64,000 nt of DNA from Pseudomonas sp. PH1b. Lineage in GTDB: Bacteria > Pseudomonadota > Gammaproteobacteria > Pseudomonadales > Pseudomonadaceae. The notes beneath the pieces were generated by a model, which was not told the origin of the DNA, ran no database searches, and saw nothing but the letters and a program-made list of their open reading frames with translations. Of the stretch, positions 54,182 to 63,609 are shown in pieces. Within the stretch, counting starts at the first letter, position 1, and each line of letters opens with the position of its first letter. The translations under genes and the position numbers were made by a program. The stretch is taken from contig NZ_AYMU01000030.1 of NCBI RefSeq assembly GCF_000633395.1, positions 1 to 64,000 on the forward strand. Direction: 5' to 3'.

Positions 54182-54877
54182 TCAAGCCAGCAACTCGGTG
54201 ATCCAGCGGACCTGTCGGCGAATGTCTTGCACCTTGTCCTCGGGCACCCGTTGTTGCGCCCGGGCGAAGTGGGCCAGGGTCTTGTGCCGGACTCGCAGCA
54301 GCCGCTGCCACTTGGCCAGAAACGCCGGGCTGCGGACCTGCATCTGCAACGGGCCAAAGTACAGCTCCCGGGCACTGTAGGTCACAGGCCCAGTGCGTTC
54401 GGCGACGATGATTTCGTAGTCGAAGCGGTTCTCCCGCAGCACTTCCTCGAAGACGATGCGGTAGCCGTTTTCCATCAGCCACTGGCGCAATGGCTGCTCG
54501 CCGCCGTTGGGTTGCAGGATCAGTTGTTCCTGACCGCTCAACTGTGCCTTGCCGCTGTCGAGAATGTCGCGAATGGTCTCGCCACCCATGCCACAGAGGC
54601 TGATGGCCGTGACCGCATCGCCTGGTTCAATCGCCGCCAGGCCATTGGCCAGGCGCACGCTGATCCGCTGCGCCAGCCCGCTTGCGCCGACCGTGCGCTG
54701 CGCCGCATGAAACGGCGTCAGTGCGATTTCACCCGCCACCGCCGCGGTGATGAGGCCACGCTGCATCAACGCCACCGGCAGGTAGCCGTGGTCCGAACCG
54801 ATATCGGCCAGGCGTGCACCTGGGGGTACGTGCGCCGCCACGCGCTCCAGGCGCATGGACAATGTCTGTCGATTCAA
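54182..54877 (-). CDS. trmK: tRNA (adenine-22 N1)-methyltransferase TrmK
   Basis: 231 aa. A Rossmann-type SAM site ADIGSDHGYLPVAL near 24-37, SLCGMGGETIRDIL near 95-108 and QPNGGEQPLRQWL are TrmK hallmarks; the C-terminal third is a helical coiled region. It methylates N1 of A22 in tRNA. Single gene, ending convergent to pltM, and it marks the right border of the plt locus. Confidence 0.9.
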   Translation of the reverse strand: MNRQTLSMRLERVAAHVPPGARLADIGSDHGYLPVALMQRGLITAAVAGEIALTPFHAAQRTVGASGLAQRISVRLANGLAAIEPGDAVTAISLCGMGGETIRDILDSGKAQLSGQEQLILQPNGGEQPLRQWLMENGYRIVFEEVLRENRFDYEIIVAERTGPVTYSARELYFGPLQMQVRSPAFLAKWQRLLRVRHKTLAHFARAQQRVPEDKVQDIRRQVRWITELLA

Positions 54878-55147
54878 CTGCTAACCCTTGTCACTACGAA
54901 CGTCCGGCACCGATGGCCGGATCGGGGGGCGATTCTGTCGATCAACGCCGCGCATTTCAACTTTATGTGATCAAGCTCATGCTTCGATCCGTCGCAATCA
55001 TCCCTCACACGCTCATTTTGCCCGCTTGGCTGGCGCATAGAGCGCCGGCGACAGCTGCCAGGAACCAAGGAGTTCTGGGCTTGAAATTGAATACCGGGGA
55101 CAGCCGGTTGTTGATAATCTGGCGCGTTTACAGCAAGGACCTGAACC

Positions 55148-55693
55148 ATGCGGCGCATCGTGATATTGGGCAACGCAGGAAGCGGCAAGTCGACCCTTGC
55201 GCGCAAACTAGGCAGCCGCCTGGGATTACCCGTGGTCCACCTGGACAGGTTGTTCTGGGAGCCTGGCTGGGTCGAAGCCGATAGCGAGGTTTTCCGCAGC
55301 CGGGTTCGACAAGCCCTCTGCGAGGATGAATGGATCTGCGAGGGCAACTATTCGCGGCGAACCTTCGATTTGCGCTTGCCTCGTGCCGACCTGGTCATTT
55401 GGCTCGATACCCACCGAGCCACCTGCTTGAGACGAGTGATGCTGCGCAGTGCGTTGAACCGGCCCCGTGCGGATCTGCCTTGCGGCTGTATCGAGAAATT
55501 GGACCGGGAGTTCTTGAAATTCCTCAACTTCATCTGGAACTTCGACCGGGTAAACCGCCCTGGCATCGAGGCGGTGCGCCTGGCCATCGGGCCGCAGGTT
55601 CCGGTGATCCATCTACGCAGTGCTCAAGAGTTGTCAGGATTCCTGAATGGCCTGCCCACCCGCACCCAGGTCACCGCCCAGCGGCAACCCTAG
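55148..55693 (+). CDS. P-loop NTPase, FlaR/adenylate-kinase-like
   Basis: 181 aa. Walker A GNAGSGKST at 10-18 and VVHLDRLFWEPGW after it are typical of the family annotated as DNA topology modulation FlaR-like kinases. EDEWICEGNYSRRTFDLRL and DLVIWLDTHRATCLRRV follow. It is related to nucleotide kinases; substrate unknown. It stands alone, with 84 bases to the convergent acetyltransferase gene. Confidence 0.8.
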   Translation: MRRIVILGNAGSGKSTLARKLGSRLGLPVVHLDRLFWEPGWVEADSEVFRSRVRQALCEDEWICEGNYSRRTFDLRLPRADLVIWLDTHRATCLRRVMLRSALNRPRADLPCGCIEKLDREFLKFLNFIWNFDRVNRPGIEAVRLAIGPQVPVIHLRSAQELSGFLNGLPTRTQVTAQRQP

Positions 55694-55777
55694 CGCGTTG
55701 CAGTTACGCCAGCTGCGGCAACACCATCCCTGTGTTCGCTCCGGAAGCGATTTGCCCTGCGCATTGCAAGGCCGCTG

Positions 55778-56278
55778 CTAAAGCGCAAGAACGAGGCAGT
55801 ATTCGCTTTGCGCAGGCTGATTCGCAGCAGGTTCTTCAAGCAGGAACCCACAGCGGTCGAGCACTTTTCTGGAGCCGATATTTTCCTTGAAGACATAAGC
55901 CACCAGTTGCCTCAGTTGCCAGCGCACCTGGGCCTGCTGAATCAGGTGCTTCAGCGCCAGCGTCGCCAGGCCCTGGCCACAGAGCTGCTGATCCACCCGA
56001 TAGCCGACTTGTGCCACACCCTGCGCTGGGTTGATGCTTTTCAGATTGGCGCGGCCGACGATCCGCTCATCGGCGTCCTCGATGACAAAGGGGTGCCAGG
56101 CCCCCTGCGCCAGGCCGCACAGATATTCTTCTATGTGCTCGCCGACGCCCTGCACAGAGTAGAACGCAGGGTCACGCGCATCGATCTGGGATTCGAACCA
56201 TTCGCGGTTACGCACTTCGAATGCCAACAATCCATCGACATCGGTGCTTCGCAACTCACGCACCTTGAATCTTGCCAT
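55778..56278 (-). CDS. GNAT-family N-acetyltransferase (RimJ/RimL-like)
   Basis: 166 aa from the ATG at 56278 with AAGGAGAGGG upstream. The acetyl-CoA fold is visible: WHPFVIEDADERIVGRANL, then VAQVGYRVDQQLCGQGLATLALKHLI (the Q/RxxGxG/A loop), then VYVFKENIGSRKVLDRCGFLLE. The target may be a protein N-terminus or a small amine; the sequence does not say. Confidence 0.85.
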   Translation of the reverse strand: MARFKVRELRSTDVDGLLAFEVRNREWFESQIDARDPAFYSVQGVGEHIEEYLCGLAQGAWHPFVIEDADERIVGRANLKSINPAQGVAQVGYRVDQQLCGQGLATLALKHLIQQAQVRWQLRQLVAYVFKENIGSRKVLDRCGFLLEEPAANQPAQSEYCLVLAL

Positions 56279-56383
56279 GGGTGCCCTCTCCTTTACCGCG
56301 TTTCGAAAGCCGGACACCCTGATGGTGTCAGCGCCAGGAACTTGCGCAGCACAGCATCACGACTTAATCATCGATGACTGCAC

Positions 56384-57172
56384 TCACTCAAACGTACGGC
56401 CGATCTTCGCAGTGTCCTTGGAGAACCAGATCCCCGTCACTTTGCCGGTTAAATCGGCCAGTGCGACCTGGCCCATGAAGCGGCTGTCGTTACTGCCATC
56501 GCGGTTGTCGCCCAGCAGATAAACATGGCCCGATTCAACCTTGAGCGGCGCCAGGTCCAGCGAGTAGTCCTTTCTAACCCGGTCGGCAGGCGCGAAGAAC
56601 AGCCCGAGGTTCTGCCCGTTGACGATCAACTCGCCGTTGGCGATTTGCAGGGTGTCGCCTGCCACGGCGGCAATACGCTTGGTCGCCTCGGTAGCGTTGA
56701 ACCGGTACACCACGATGTCGCCAACCTTAGGTTGGCTGTAGCGGGTGTTCGTGACGATGTAATCATCGATCTCCAAGGTCGGCACCATCGAGCCACTGGG
56801 GATGTGGTACAGCTGATAACCCAGCACCGGCGACCTGAGCGGATAGAGCAGCACCAGGGTGATGACAGAGAGCGCGGCCACATAAAGGAGATGGCAGCCC
56901 AGGCTGGGCAGCGTCGTTGCCGCATCGGTTCGACGACACAGCACTGCCGCGGCGATGGCCGACGTCAGCTTGACCAGCACAATGAACGCAAGGAGCCCAT
57001 ACAGCCCTTTGGGGCTTGCCAGCCATCCCAGCACGCCCGCCAGGATCAGTCCCCCGTACAGCACGGCGGCGACACGCAGCGCCCATTTGACCCGTCCGAC
57101 ATACACCAGCCCCCAGCCGGCGATCAGGCAGGACATGACAAAGGCAGCAGAGGGCAATCGAGGAGAAGGCAT
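56384..57172 (-). CDS. lepB: Signal peptidase I with three N-terminal membrane helices
   Basis: About 262 aa from the ATG at 57172, whose ribosome site is weak. Three hydrophobic helices (up to about residue 110) precede the S26 peptidase domain. Catalytic Ser in IPSGSMVPTLEIDDYI, catalytic Lys in ATKRIAAVAGDTL and the box GDNRDGSNDSR are all present. It cleaves Sec signal peptides on the periplasmic face. It is probably an extra copy, because Pseudomonas usually keep lepB with lepA and rnc; its substrate set may be special. The 305 bases upstream, to 57477, show no gene. Confidence 0.88.
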   Translation of the reverse strand: MPSPRLPSAAFVMSCLIAGWGLVYVGRVKWALRVAAVLYGGLILAGVLGWLASPKGLYGLLAFIVLVKLTSAIAAAVLCRRTDAATTLPSLGCHLLYVAALSVITLVLLYPLRSPVLGYQLYHIPSGSMVPTLEIDDYIVTNTRYSQPKVGDIVVYRFNATEATKRIAAVAGDTLQIANGELIVNGQNLGLFFAPADRVRKDYSLDLAPLKVESGHVYLLGDNRDGSNDSRFMGQVALADLTGKVTGIWFSKDTAKIGRTFE

Positions 57173-57477
57173 AAGGTTCACTGTGCTTGATTGAGGTTTC
57201 ACCACCGATGTGGCAACGCAAAAGCCTGATGGGACGGCTCGAACAGAGAGGTTTCGTGGCAAAGGAGCATGACCGTCTCGACAGGCGGGTCATCCATCAC
57301 CGCCCTGGTGCAAAGGCAGTGATCGGCCAACTGTGGCCAATCTGCTGTGCCTTGGGGGGGCGAACGGCAAATGTTCTCGACCCGGGCAGGTGCCAAGGCC
57401 CCATCCTCGCGGCATGGGTCGTTGGCCCGCCTGCCGCTGACAGAGGCACGAATGCCGCTGCGGCCTGTACCCCCGGA

Positions 57478-57639
57478 TCAGCTTTCAGAGGACTGGAGCG
57501 AATCTTCAGCGGACTCGGCCGCCAGCTTCAAGCGGTCCGCCTTGCTGATGTACTTCGGCTTGTTTTTCGGCGCCAGTTTGGCACTGGCTTTTTTGGCGTG
57601 GGCCTCTAATAGCTGCTTGATCTTTTTGCGGCGGTTCAT
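57478..57639 (-). CDS. Small basic DUF2986 protein
   Basis: 53 aa: MNRRKKIKQLLEAHAKKASA at the N-terminus, then KNKPKYISKADRLKLAAES, with an acidic Ser-rich end. This is the DUF2986 family of short Lys-rich proteins in Pseudomonas and relatives. Function unknown; the charge suggests RNA or ribosome contact, which is inference. ATG at 57639. Confidence 0.8.
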   Translation of the reverse strand: MNRRKKIKQLLEAHAKKASAKLAPKNKPKYISKADRLKLAAESAEDSLQSSES

Positions 57640-57741
57640 GGGTTTCTACTCGGCTTTTTGCATTCGTCGAATGATATCAGCTTGAATGTTGGCTTCGCTG
57701 CCCATGCCGCGTTATTGGTGCAGGCCGTTATGCCCATGGCC

Positions 57742-58188
57742 TCATGCGGGTGGATTCGATGCCTCCAGTAACTGGGCAATGCGCTTGCGCAACGCCCCAT
57801 GGGTTGGCTCGGCATAGGCAATCGCGGTTTTCCAATCGTAGAACCAGACGGGCATCTTGCGTTTCTGCTCCGGCTCGGTGGCATAGCGCGGGAAAATATG
57901 ACAGTGCAGCTCCGGCTCCGAGTTGCCGAGAATTTCATAGTTCATGCGCGAGGCCCCCGTGGCCTGCAAAACCGCATCGCCGATGCGCGCCATGTCCAGC
58001 AGGTAGGTGGCTCGGGCTTCGGCATCCAGATCATTGAGGCTGGGAACCACGGGGTCAGGCAGCAACAGGCAGTAGCCCTCCAGGAACTGCACATCGCCCA
58101 TGACCGCCCAACCGGAGGCCATCCGGCAAATGACTTTATCGTTGGCGCCATTACGCGCCAGTTCTACTCGTTGTGAAATCAGTGACAT
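57742..58188 (-). CDS. HIT-family hydrolase
   Basis: 148 aa from the ATG at 58188 (AAGGATTGTGC before it). The histidine triad appears as ELHCHIFPRY, a shortened HxH form with the third position aromatic, as in atypical HIT proteins. LLPDPVVPSLNDLD is the usual upstream strand. Likely a nucleotide phosphohydrolase or transferase; substrate unknown. Confidence 0.8.
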   Translation of the reverse strand: MSLISQRVELARNGANDKVICRMASGWAVMGDVQFLEGYCLLLPDPVVPSLNDLDAEARATYLLDMARIGDAVLQATGASRMNYEILGNSEPELHCHIFPRYATEPEQKRKMPVWFYDWKTAIAYAEPTHGALRKRIAQLLEASNPPA

Positions 58189-58706
58189 GCACAATCCTTG
58201 ATGATGAAGTGTGGGCTTGCAGGAGCCTGAGCCAGGGCCCGCGAGCCGGTTAACTTTTTGCCTGTTTGCTCGACCAGATCTGCCTGGGGGTTGCCGGGAT
58301 TGATACGCAGAGTGCCTTGCGCTACATCGGCCAGGTCATGCGCTCAGGCCTTCCCCGACTGCACATCCAGGCCAATACAGGTCGCTGCGATCAGGCAGCG
58401 ATCAACCCCCGCTTTAGCCGACGGCAGTTGAGCGAAAGACCTGCCGAATCGCTGCTCGTCCCCAAGGTCAACGCGCGCCTGACTGTTGATGTCAACGGTG
58501 GCGCCAAGGTCCTGGAACCGCCTCTGAACCGCGCGAATGGCTTCATTCTCAGCCTCCCAGGACTGGTCATTGCGAGGTCAAAGACCTCATCGTCCTTCCC
58601 CAGGCGGCCGGCAATTGCGACTGGCGGTTGCCTACCGTCTGGAACAGGCCGCCGGCGGTGAGCCTGCACGGCTTCCGTCCGAGTGAAGGCCCGCGTGAGT
58701 CGATAC
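58189..58706. other. Stretch with no credible gene
   Basis: About 520 bases. Open frames on both strands lack ribosome sites and recognisable products. It may be decayed coding sequence: base composition is coding-like, but no frame reads as a known protein. Confidence 0.4.
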
Positions 58707-59066
58707 CTAAGCCACTCCCGGCGGCCAGGGTTTGCAGTCCTGGCGATCAGGCGGCTCAAACAATTCCTGCTCCCACGCCTCGAACTTCGGCATGGCGCTG
58801 TACCCCGGATCGCAATACTGGCGGATATATTGCGCAGCCCTGAACTCTGCATACTTGGCATTCACCGGAACGCCCTGCTCATCCAACTCCAGTACATTGG
58901 CAAAGATCGCATAGGCGATCTCCAGCATGCTCGGTTCCTCGACCAAGCAGGCGCGATAGTCCACGCCTTCCAGCAACGGATAGCCAAGAGTGCCGTTGGC
59001 GACCCAAAAACTGAATGTTCTCAGCGCCCCGGAAAACTCCGGGCTCAGCTTCTTCGGGTAGTGCAT
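58707..59066 (-). CDS. Small acidic protein of unknown function, immunity-like context
   Basis: 119 aa from the ATG at 59066 with GAGGGG upstream. Acidic, aromatic-rich and soluble: FWVANGTLGYPLLEGVDYRA, then LEIAYAIFANVLELDEQG. I do not recognise the family with certainty. It is divergent from the SUFU-domain gene and next to an Imm22-like gene, so an immunity role is possible. Confidence 0.6.
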   Translation of the reverse strand: MHYPKKLSPEFSGALRTFSFWVANGTLGYPLLEGVDYRACLVEEPSMLEIAYAIFANVLELDEQGVPVNAKYAEFRAAQYIRQYCDPGYSAMPKFEAWEQELFEPPDRQDCKPWPPGVA

Positions 59067-59266
59067 CTTCAGCCCCTCTCCATGGTCTCGCGTCGGGGCG
59101 GATTCTCGGCTGCAGATCGTTTCCAAGGCAAGGCCCAAGTTGACTGGATCGCTCGCTTTCGAGCAAAAACCACCTTGCGGTTTGCGGCGCCCGCGCAACC
59201 CGTCACAATGCTCGGCATTTGATCCGCTGTACCGGGTACAGCCCAGCCCCACTGCAAGGACCGCCC

Positions 59267-60127
59267 ATGGATTTTCTGAAAAAACTCTTCAATGCCTTCA
59301 ACAAGCACCGCCCACAACCGCTCGAACCCGGCCTTGCCACGGCGGCCCCGGCCCCGACCACTACTGACACCAATGACACCGCTGCACCCTTCGACCTGAG
59401 CCCAGCCGAGCAGGCCAACCAGGCGCTTCGCGATGCCTCTGCTGCCAGCCTCGACCGTCACTGGCAGACCGTCGGCACCTGCGAAACCGATGTCCTGGGC
59501 TACATGATCAGCCCCAGCCTGATGGGCGGCCCGGACTGGCCCTCGACCCGCCAGGCCTTTCGTATCGTCCGTCGCCCCCACTCCCTGCTGCTTGCGACCG
59601 AAGGCCTCAGCGACCCGTTCGACGGCGTCGAGGGCGATGACCTGGGCAATGGCTTTGAAATGGAGCTGTTCATTGAAACCCCGGACATCCCCGCCCACGC
59701 CCAAGGCCCGGTGGGCGATGTCGCGCCCTTCGTCAACAGCTGGACCTTCGAATTGCTGCGCCATGTCGCCAACACCGTGGCCGAGGCCGGCGGCATTACC
59801 CATCAACTGGCACAACACGGCGTGCTGTCCCTGGAGCTGCCCGGTTTCAGCCAGTCCCATGCCATGAGTGAGCAACTGCCGGCGCACTTCGCCACCGAGG
59901 ACGACTGCGTCGGCGTGCTGCTCGGCGGCCCTGCCCCCGACTTCCCGACCCGTCTGGAAGACATGCCGCTGTCCCCGGTCAGCCTGGTGCCGCTGGTGCT
60001 GATTACCGCCGCCGAACTGGAGTTCGTGCGCCAGGGTGGCCGTGCCGCCCGGGAAGACCTGGTGAGCCGCCTGAACGCCGCCGGCCTTGGCCATGTCGTC
60101 CGCCTGGAACGCGCCAGCGTCGTCTGA
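59267..60127 (+). CDS. Suppressor-of-fused (SUFU) domain protein
   Basis: 286 aa from the ATG at 59267 with AAGGA upstream. After a basic N-terminus and a low-complexity Ala/Thr/Pro linker, the SUFU-like domain spans about 95-280: HSLLLATEGLSDPFD, GNGFEMELFIETPD, WTFELLRHVANTV. Bacterial SUFU proteins are known as immunity proteins of polymorphic toxin systems. An Imm22-like gene follows after 44 bases, in keeping with that. No toxin gene is visible. Confidence 0.75.
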   Translation: MDFLKKLFNAFNKHRPQPLEPGLATAAPAPTTTDTNDTAAPFDLSPAEQANQALRDASAASLDRHWQTVGTCETDVLGYMISPSLMGGPDWPSTRQAFRIVRRPHSLLLATEGLSDPFDGVEGDDLGNGFEMELFIETPDIPAHAQGPVGDVAPFVNSWTFELLRHVANTVAEAGGITHQLAQHGVLSLELPGFSQSHAMSEQLPAHFATEDDCVGVLLGGPAPDFPTRLEDMPLSPVSLVPLVLITAAELEFVRQGGRAAREDLVSRLNAAGLGHVVRLERASVV

Positions 60128-60171
60128 CCCTGGCCCCGAGCGCCCCGCCCACCGGAAGAGTTCGTCACCCG

Positions 60172-60612
60172 ATGCAAGAACACGATGCCTATTATGCCTT
60201 CCACCTGTTCGCCGGCAGGTTTGCCGACGATCAGCAAGCCCAAGGGTTCGCCTTCGAGCAGTGGGAACCCGAGCCGGACGCCAGCGCCAGCAACGCCGAG
60301 TACCAGGCCTGGGAAGAGCGCAACCCCAGTTGGCGCCTGGAGCAGGAGCTGGGCTTCTACATGGACTCTGACTTCATCGAGCTGGTGTCCAGCCAGGACT
60401 GTCCGCAGTACCTGGAATCGCTGATCCGCGATGACGCGCAGAAGCAGCGGCTGCGCTCCCGGGTAGAGCCGGGCCACAGCCATTTCATCATCGTTGCCCA
60501 GCAGTCGATCTACGGCGACCGGCAATCGACGACGTCGGGAGCGCCTCAACGTCAGCCGTCCAGCACTGCCACCCTCGACTACCTGGGTGAGTTCAACGGA
60601 TGCCCTGCATGA
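60172..60612 (+). CDS. Imm22-like immunity protein
   Basis: 146 aa, acidic. The pattern HLFAGRFADDQQAQGF, then ELGFYMDSDFIELV and QYLESLI, fits the Imm22 family of polymorphic-toxin immunity proteins; this is recognition by motif, not by search. It overlaps the next gene by 4 bases (ATGA). It may protect against a toxin encoded elsewhere. Confidence 0.65.
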   Translation: MQEHDAYYAFHLFAGRFADDQQAQGFAFEQWEPEPDASASNAEYQAWEERNPSWRLEQELGFYMDSDFIELVSSQDCPQYLESLIRDDAQKQRLRSRVEPGHSHFIIVAQQSIYGDRQSTTSGAPQRQPSSTATLDYLGEFNGCPA

Positions 60613-61484
60613 ACAAAGCTATCGTCCTGCTGCTGGCCAGTACCTTACTCACAGGCTGTCAAAGCACTGCCGAGCGAGAAACGGAAAACAAGCTCGCCAG
60701 CCTGCGCTGCTGGCATTTTCGTGATCAGCAACCCATCACCCGGGAACAGATCAGCTATATCCGTGAACGCAGCGACAACGGCGACCTGCTGTGCAAGACC
60801 ATGCTCGGCGACCTCTACGAACGAGGCCACGGCGTGCCGCAAGACGTGAGCAAGGCCAAGCTCCTCTATCAAGCGGTAGCCGAGGTGAATCCCTCGGCCT
60901 ACTACCAACTTGGTCGCCTGGAGGATGAAGGCATCGGCGCGCCCCCTGACTACGTCAAAGCCAGGGAATTTTACCAGCGTGCCGCGGCCCTGCCCGACAA
61001 CTCGGCGAGCAAGAACCACCTGGCCAGGCTGATGGAGGACGGCAAGGGCGGACCAGAGGATCCTGAGGGCGCGTTGCGGCTGTATTTCAGCGCGCTCACC
61101 GTCAGTTGGGGTGACGCCTGGGAGGGGATCGGGCGGCTGCGCGCCAGGGGCCTGGTGCTGACGGCCGAACAGGAAAAACGCTACAACCAGGCCTGGGTCG
61201 CCAGCACCACGGCCAGGCTACGTAGCAAACTGCGCAGCGTACAACGGGGCTTGTCGAAGAATCTCGAGCCGGGCGCTGCGAAAAGGCCGGTCAAGTTCCA
61301 GCTTGAATATATCCCGGGCTCCAATGTGCCGACGATCTCGCTGCTGGAAGGGTCGGGCGACGACGCCATTGATCAGGCCGTGCTGCAGGCCATGAGCAGC
61401 TACCGCTTTTCCGGTGAGCCGATCCTGCCCGAGGGTCAGAAAAGCTGGAAGGTGAATTCCAGTCTCCATTTGAACGTGCCGTGA
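60609..61484 (+). CDS. Sel1-repeat lipoprotein with TonB-like C-terminal domain
   Basis: 291 aa from the ATG at 60609. Lipobox LTGC gives Cys 17. Sel1/TPR-like repeats lie at about 45-165 (KTMLGDLYERGHGVPQDVSKAK; YYQLGRLEDEGIGAPPDYVK). The C-terminal 90 residues (SNVPTISLLEGSGDDAIDQAVLQAMSSYRF) resemble a TonB/TolA C-terminal fold. An envelope protein, role unknown, translationally coupled to the Imm22-like gene. Confidence 0.8.
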   Translation: MNKAIVLLLASTLLTGCQSTAERETENKLASLRCWHFRDQQPITREQISYIRERSDNGDLLCKTMLGDLYERGHGVPQDVSKAKLLYQAVAEVNPSAYYQLGRLEDEGIGAPPDYVKAREFYQRAAALPDNSASKNHLARLMEDGKGGPEDPEGALRLYFSALTVSWGDAWEGIGRLRARGLVLTAEQEKRYNQAWVASTTARLRSKLRSVQRGLSKNLEPGAAKRPVKFQLEYIPGSNVPTISLLEGSGDDAIDQAVLQAMSSYRFSGEPILPEGQKSWKVNSSLHLNVP

Positions 61485-61499
61485 TACGCCCCAGGGGTT

Positions 61500-61533
61500 G
61501 AGCGGTGGCGCAACGCAGATGCGGCGCTCTTTT
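61500..61533 (+). terminator. Possible terminator after the Sel1 lipoprotein gene
   Basis: Arms GAGCG and CGCTC flank an inner CGCA/TGCG pairing and are followed by TTTT. Short stem, 16 bases after the stop. Confidence 0.35.
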
Positions 61534-61730
61534 ATCGGTGGCCAGGGTGCACAAAACCTCGCAACGATTCCTCTGCCCCGCGCTAGATGCTAAAAAGACC
61601 CACGGATTTCCCCTGTCACCCTTGTCGTGCCCAGCCGTACCACGAGAATCGAAATGAACACCCAGTACAACAGCGGCGCAACCGTGCGCCCTCTTCACCC
61701 TGCCCCCCATCAGCCAGCGGCGAGAGCAGC

Positions 61731-63443
61731 ATGATCGAAGTCACCGAAGTCTCCATCGCGCAATTGCGCGCCGCCCTTGAATCCGGCCAGGCCACCGCCG
61801 TGGAACTGGTCCAGGCGTACCTGGCACGGATCGACGCCTATGACGGTCCGAACACCTCTACCGCCCTCAATGCGGTGGTGGTGCACAACCCCGATGCCCT
61901 CAGCGAGGCTCGTGCATCCGATGCCCGTCGCGCCCAGGGCCAGACCCTCGGACCGCTGGACGGCATTCCCTACACCGCCAAGGACAGCTACCTGGTCAAG
62001 GGCCTGACCGCCGCCTCCGGCAGCCCGGCCTTTGCCGACCTGGTGGCCTACCGCGACGCCTTCACCATCGAGCGCCTGCGGGCTGCCGGGGCCATCTGCC
62101 TGGGCAAGACCAACATGCCCCCCATGGCCAACGGCGGCATGCAGCGCGGGGTCTATGGCCGCGCCGAAAGCCCCTACAACGCGGGCTACCTCACCGCGCC
62201 TTTCGCCTCGGGCTCATCCAACGGTGCCGGTACTGCCACCGCCGCCAGCTTTGCCGCCTTCGGCCTGGCCGAGGAGACCTGGTCCAGCGGTCGCGGCCCG
62301 GCCTCGAACAATGGCCTGTGCGCCTACACCCCGTCCCGCGGGGTGATCTCGGTGCGCGGCAACTGGCCGCTGACCCCGACCATGGACGTGGTAGTGCCCT
62401 TCGCCCGAACCATGGCCGACCTGCTGGAAGTGCTGGAGGTGGTGGTGGCCGAAGACCCGGACACCCGTGGCGACCTGTGGCGCTTGCAGCCCTGGGTGCC
62501 GATCCCCAGCGTGGCCTCGGTGCGCCCGGCGTCCTACCCGCAACTGGCGGCGGCCCCTGGCGCCCTCGCTGGCAAGCGCTTCGGCGTGCCGCGCATGTAC
62601 ATCAATGCCGACCCCGAGGCCGGCACCAGCGAAAAACCCGGCATCGGCGGCCCCACTGGCCAGCGCATCCACACCCGGCCTTCGGTGATCGCCCTCTGGG
62701 AGCAGGCGCGCAAGGCCCTGGAAGCAGCCGGCGCGCAGGTGCTGGAGGTGGATTTCCCCCTGGTGTCCAACTGCGAGGGCGATCGCCCCGGTGCACCCAC
62801 CGTGTACAACCGCGGGCTGGTCAGCAAGCAGTTCCTGCATGACGAGCTGTGGGAGCTGTCGGGGTGGGCCTTCGATGATTTCCTGCGGGCCAACGACGAC
62901 CCCAAGCTCAATCGCCTGGCCGATGTCGACGGGCCGAAAATCTTCCCCCACGACCCCGGCACCCTGCCCAACCGTGAAGACGACCTGGCCGCCGGCATGG
63001 ATGAATACGTGAACATGGCCCAGCGCGGGCTCAAGACCTGGGACCAGATCGCCAGCCTGGCGGACGGCCTGCGCGGCCTGGAGCAGACCCGGCGCATCGA
63101 CCTCGAAGAGTGGATGGACCGCCTCGGGCTGGACGCCGTGCTGTTTCCCACCGTGGCCGACGTCGGCCCGGCCGATGCCGACATCAACCCCGCGTCGGCG
63201 GACATTGCCTGGAGCAACGGCGTATGGGTGGCCAACGGCAACCTCGCCATCCGCCACCTGGGGGTGCCGACCGTGACCGTGCCCATGGGGGTGATGGCGG
63301 ACATCGGCATGCCGGTGGGGCTGACCTTCGCCGGCCGCGCCTATGACGATTCGAGCCTGCTGCGCCTGGCTTCGGCGTTCGAGGCCACCGGCAGCCAGCG
63401 CCTGATTCCACCGCGCACGCCGGCATTGCACCGCGGTCAGTGA
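61731..63443 (+). CDS. Amidase-signature family hydrolase
   Basis: 570 aa from the ATG at 61731. The Ser-Ser-Lys triad of amidase-signature enzymes is visible: K84 in YTAKDSYL, cis-Ser about S163 in GSSNGAG and nucleophile about S186 in WSSGRGPAS (the family's GGS is changed to SSG). PPMANGGMQRGVYGRAESPYN is also typical. It hydrolyses an amide; substrate unknown. No signal peptide, so cytoplasmic. A stem-loop follows the stop. Confidence 0.88.
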   Translation: MIEVTEVSIAQLRAALESGQATAVELVQAYLARIDAYDGPNTSTALNAVVVHNPDALSEARASDARRAQGQTLGPLDGIPYTAKDSYLVKGLTAASGSPAFADLVAYRDAFTIERLRAAGAICLGKTNMPPMANGGMQRGVYGRAESPYNAGYLTAPFASGSSNGAGTATAASFAAFGLAEETWSSGRGPASNNGLCAYTPSRGVISVRGNWPLTPTMDVVVPFARTMADLLEVLEVVVAEDPDTRGDLWRLQPWVPIPSVASVRPASYPQLAAAPGALAGKRFGVPRMYINADPEAGTSEKPGIGGPTGQRIHTRPSVIALWEQARKALEAAGAQVLEVDFPLVSNCEGDRPGAPTVYNRGLVSKQFLHDELWELSGWAFDDFLRANDDPKLNRLADVDGPKIFPHDPGTLPNREDDLAAGMDEYVNMAQRGLKTWDQIASLADGLRGLEQTRRIDLEEWMDRLGLDAVLFPTVADVGPADADINPASADIAWSNGVWVANGNLAIRHLGVPTVTVPMGVMADIGMPVGLTFAGRAYDDSSLLRLASAFEATGSQRLIPPRTPALHRGQ

Positions 63444-63454
63444 CAAACCGGGAC

Positions 63455-63473
63455 CGGGGCCGCAACGGCCCCG
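63455..63473 (+). terminator. Stem-loop after the amidase gene
   Basis: CGGGGCCG-CAA-CGGCCCCG, perfect 8-base arms, 12 bases after the stop. Very stable but without a T-run. Confidence 0.5.
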
Positions 63474-63574
63474 ATTCACGCCGCGGGTAATCCACTTGGC
63501 AATTGACTTGCCTGCACCAGGCTCAGACAACTGATTGCAAAGGGCTAGCGCTGCGGTCCTCTAGTGAGATCGAC

Positions 63575-63580
63575 TATAAT
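63575..63580 (+). promoter_or_regulatory. Consensus -10 box before ficA
   Basis: A perfect TATAAT lies 30 bases before the ficA start. The -35 region (near 63552) is poor, so strength is uncertain. Confidence 0.5.
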
Positions 63581-63609
63581 TCGCCCACTCACGCCATTGA
63601 GACCTCCCC

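Noticed and set aside
58266..58861. Frames on both strands between the HIT gene and the small acidic protein gene
   Set aside because: They overlap each other, have basic low-complexity products and no start signal; possibly decayed sequence.
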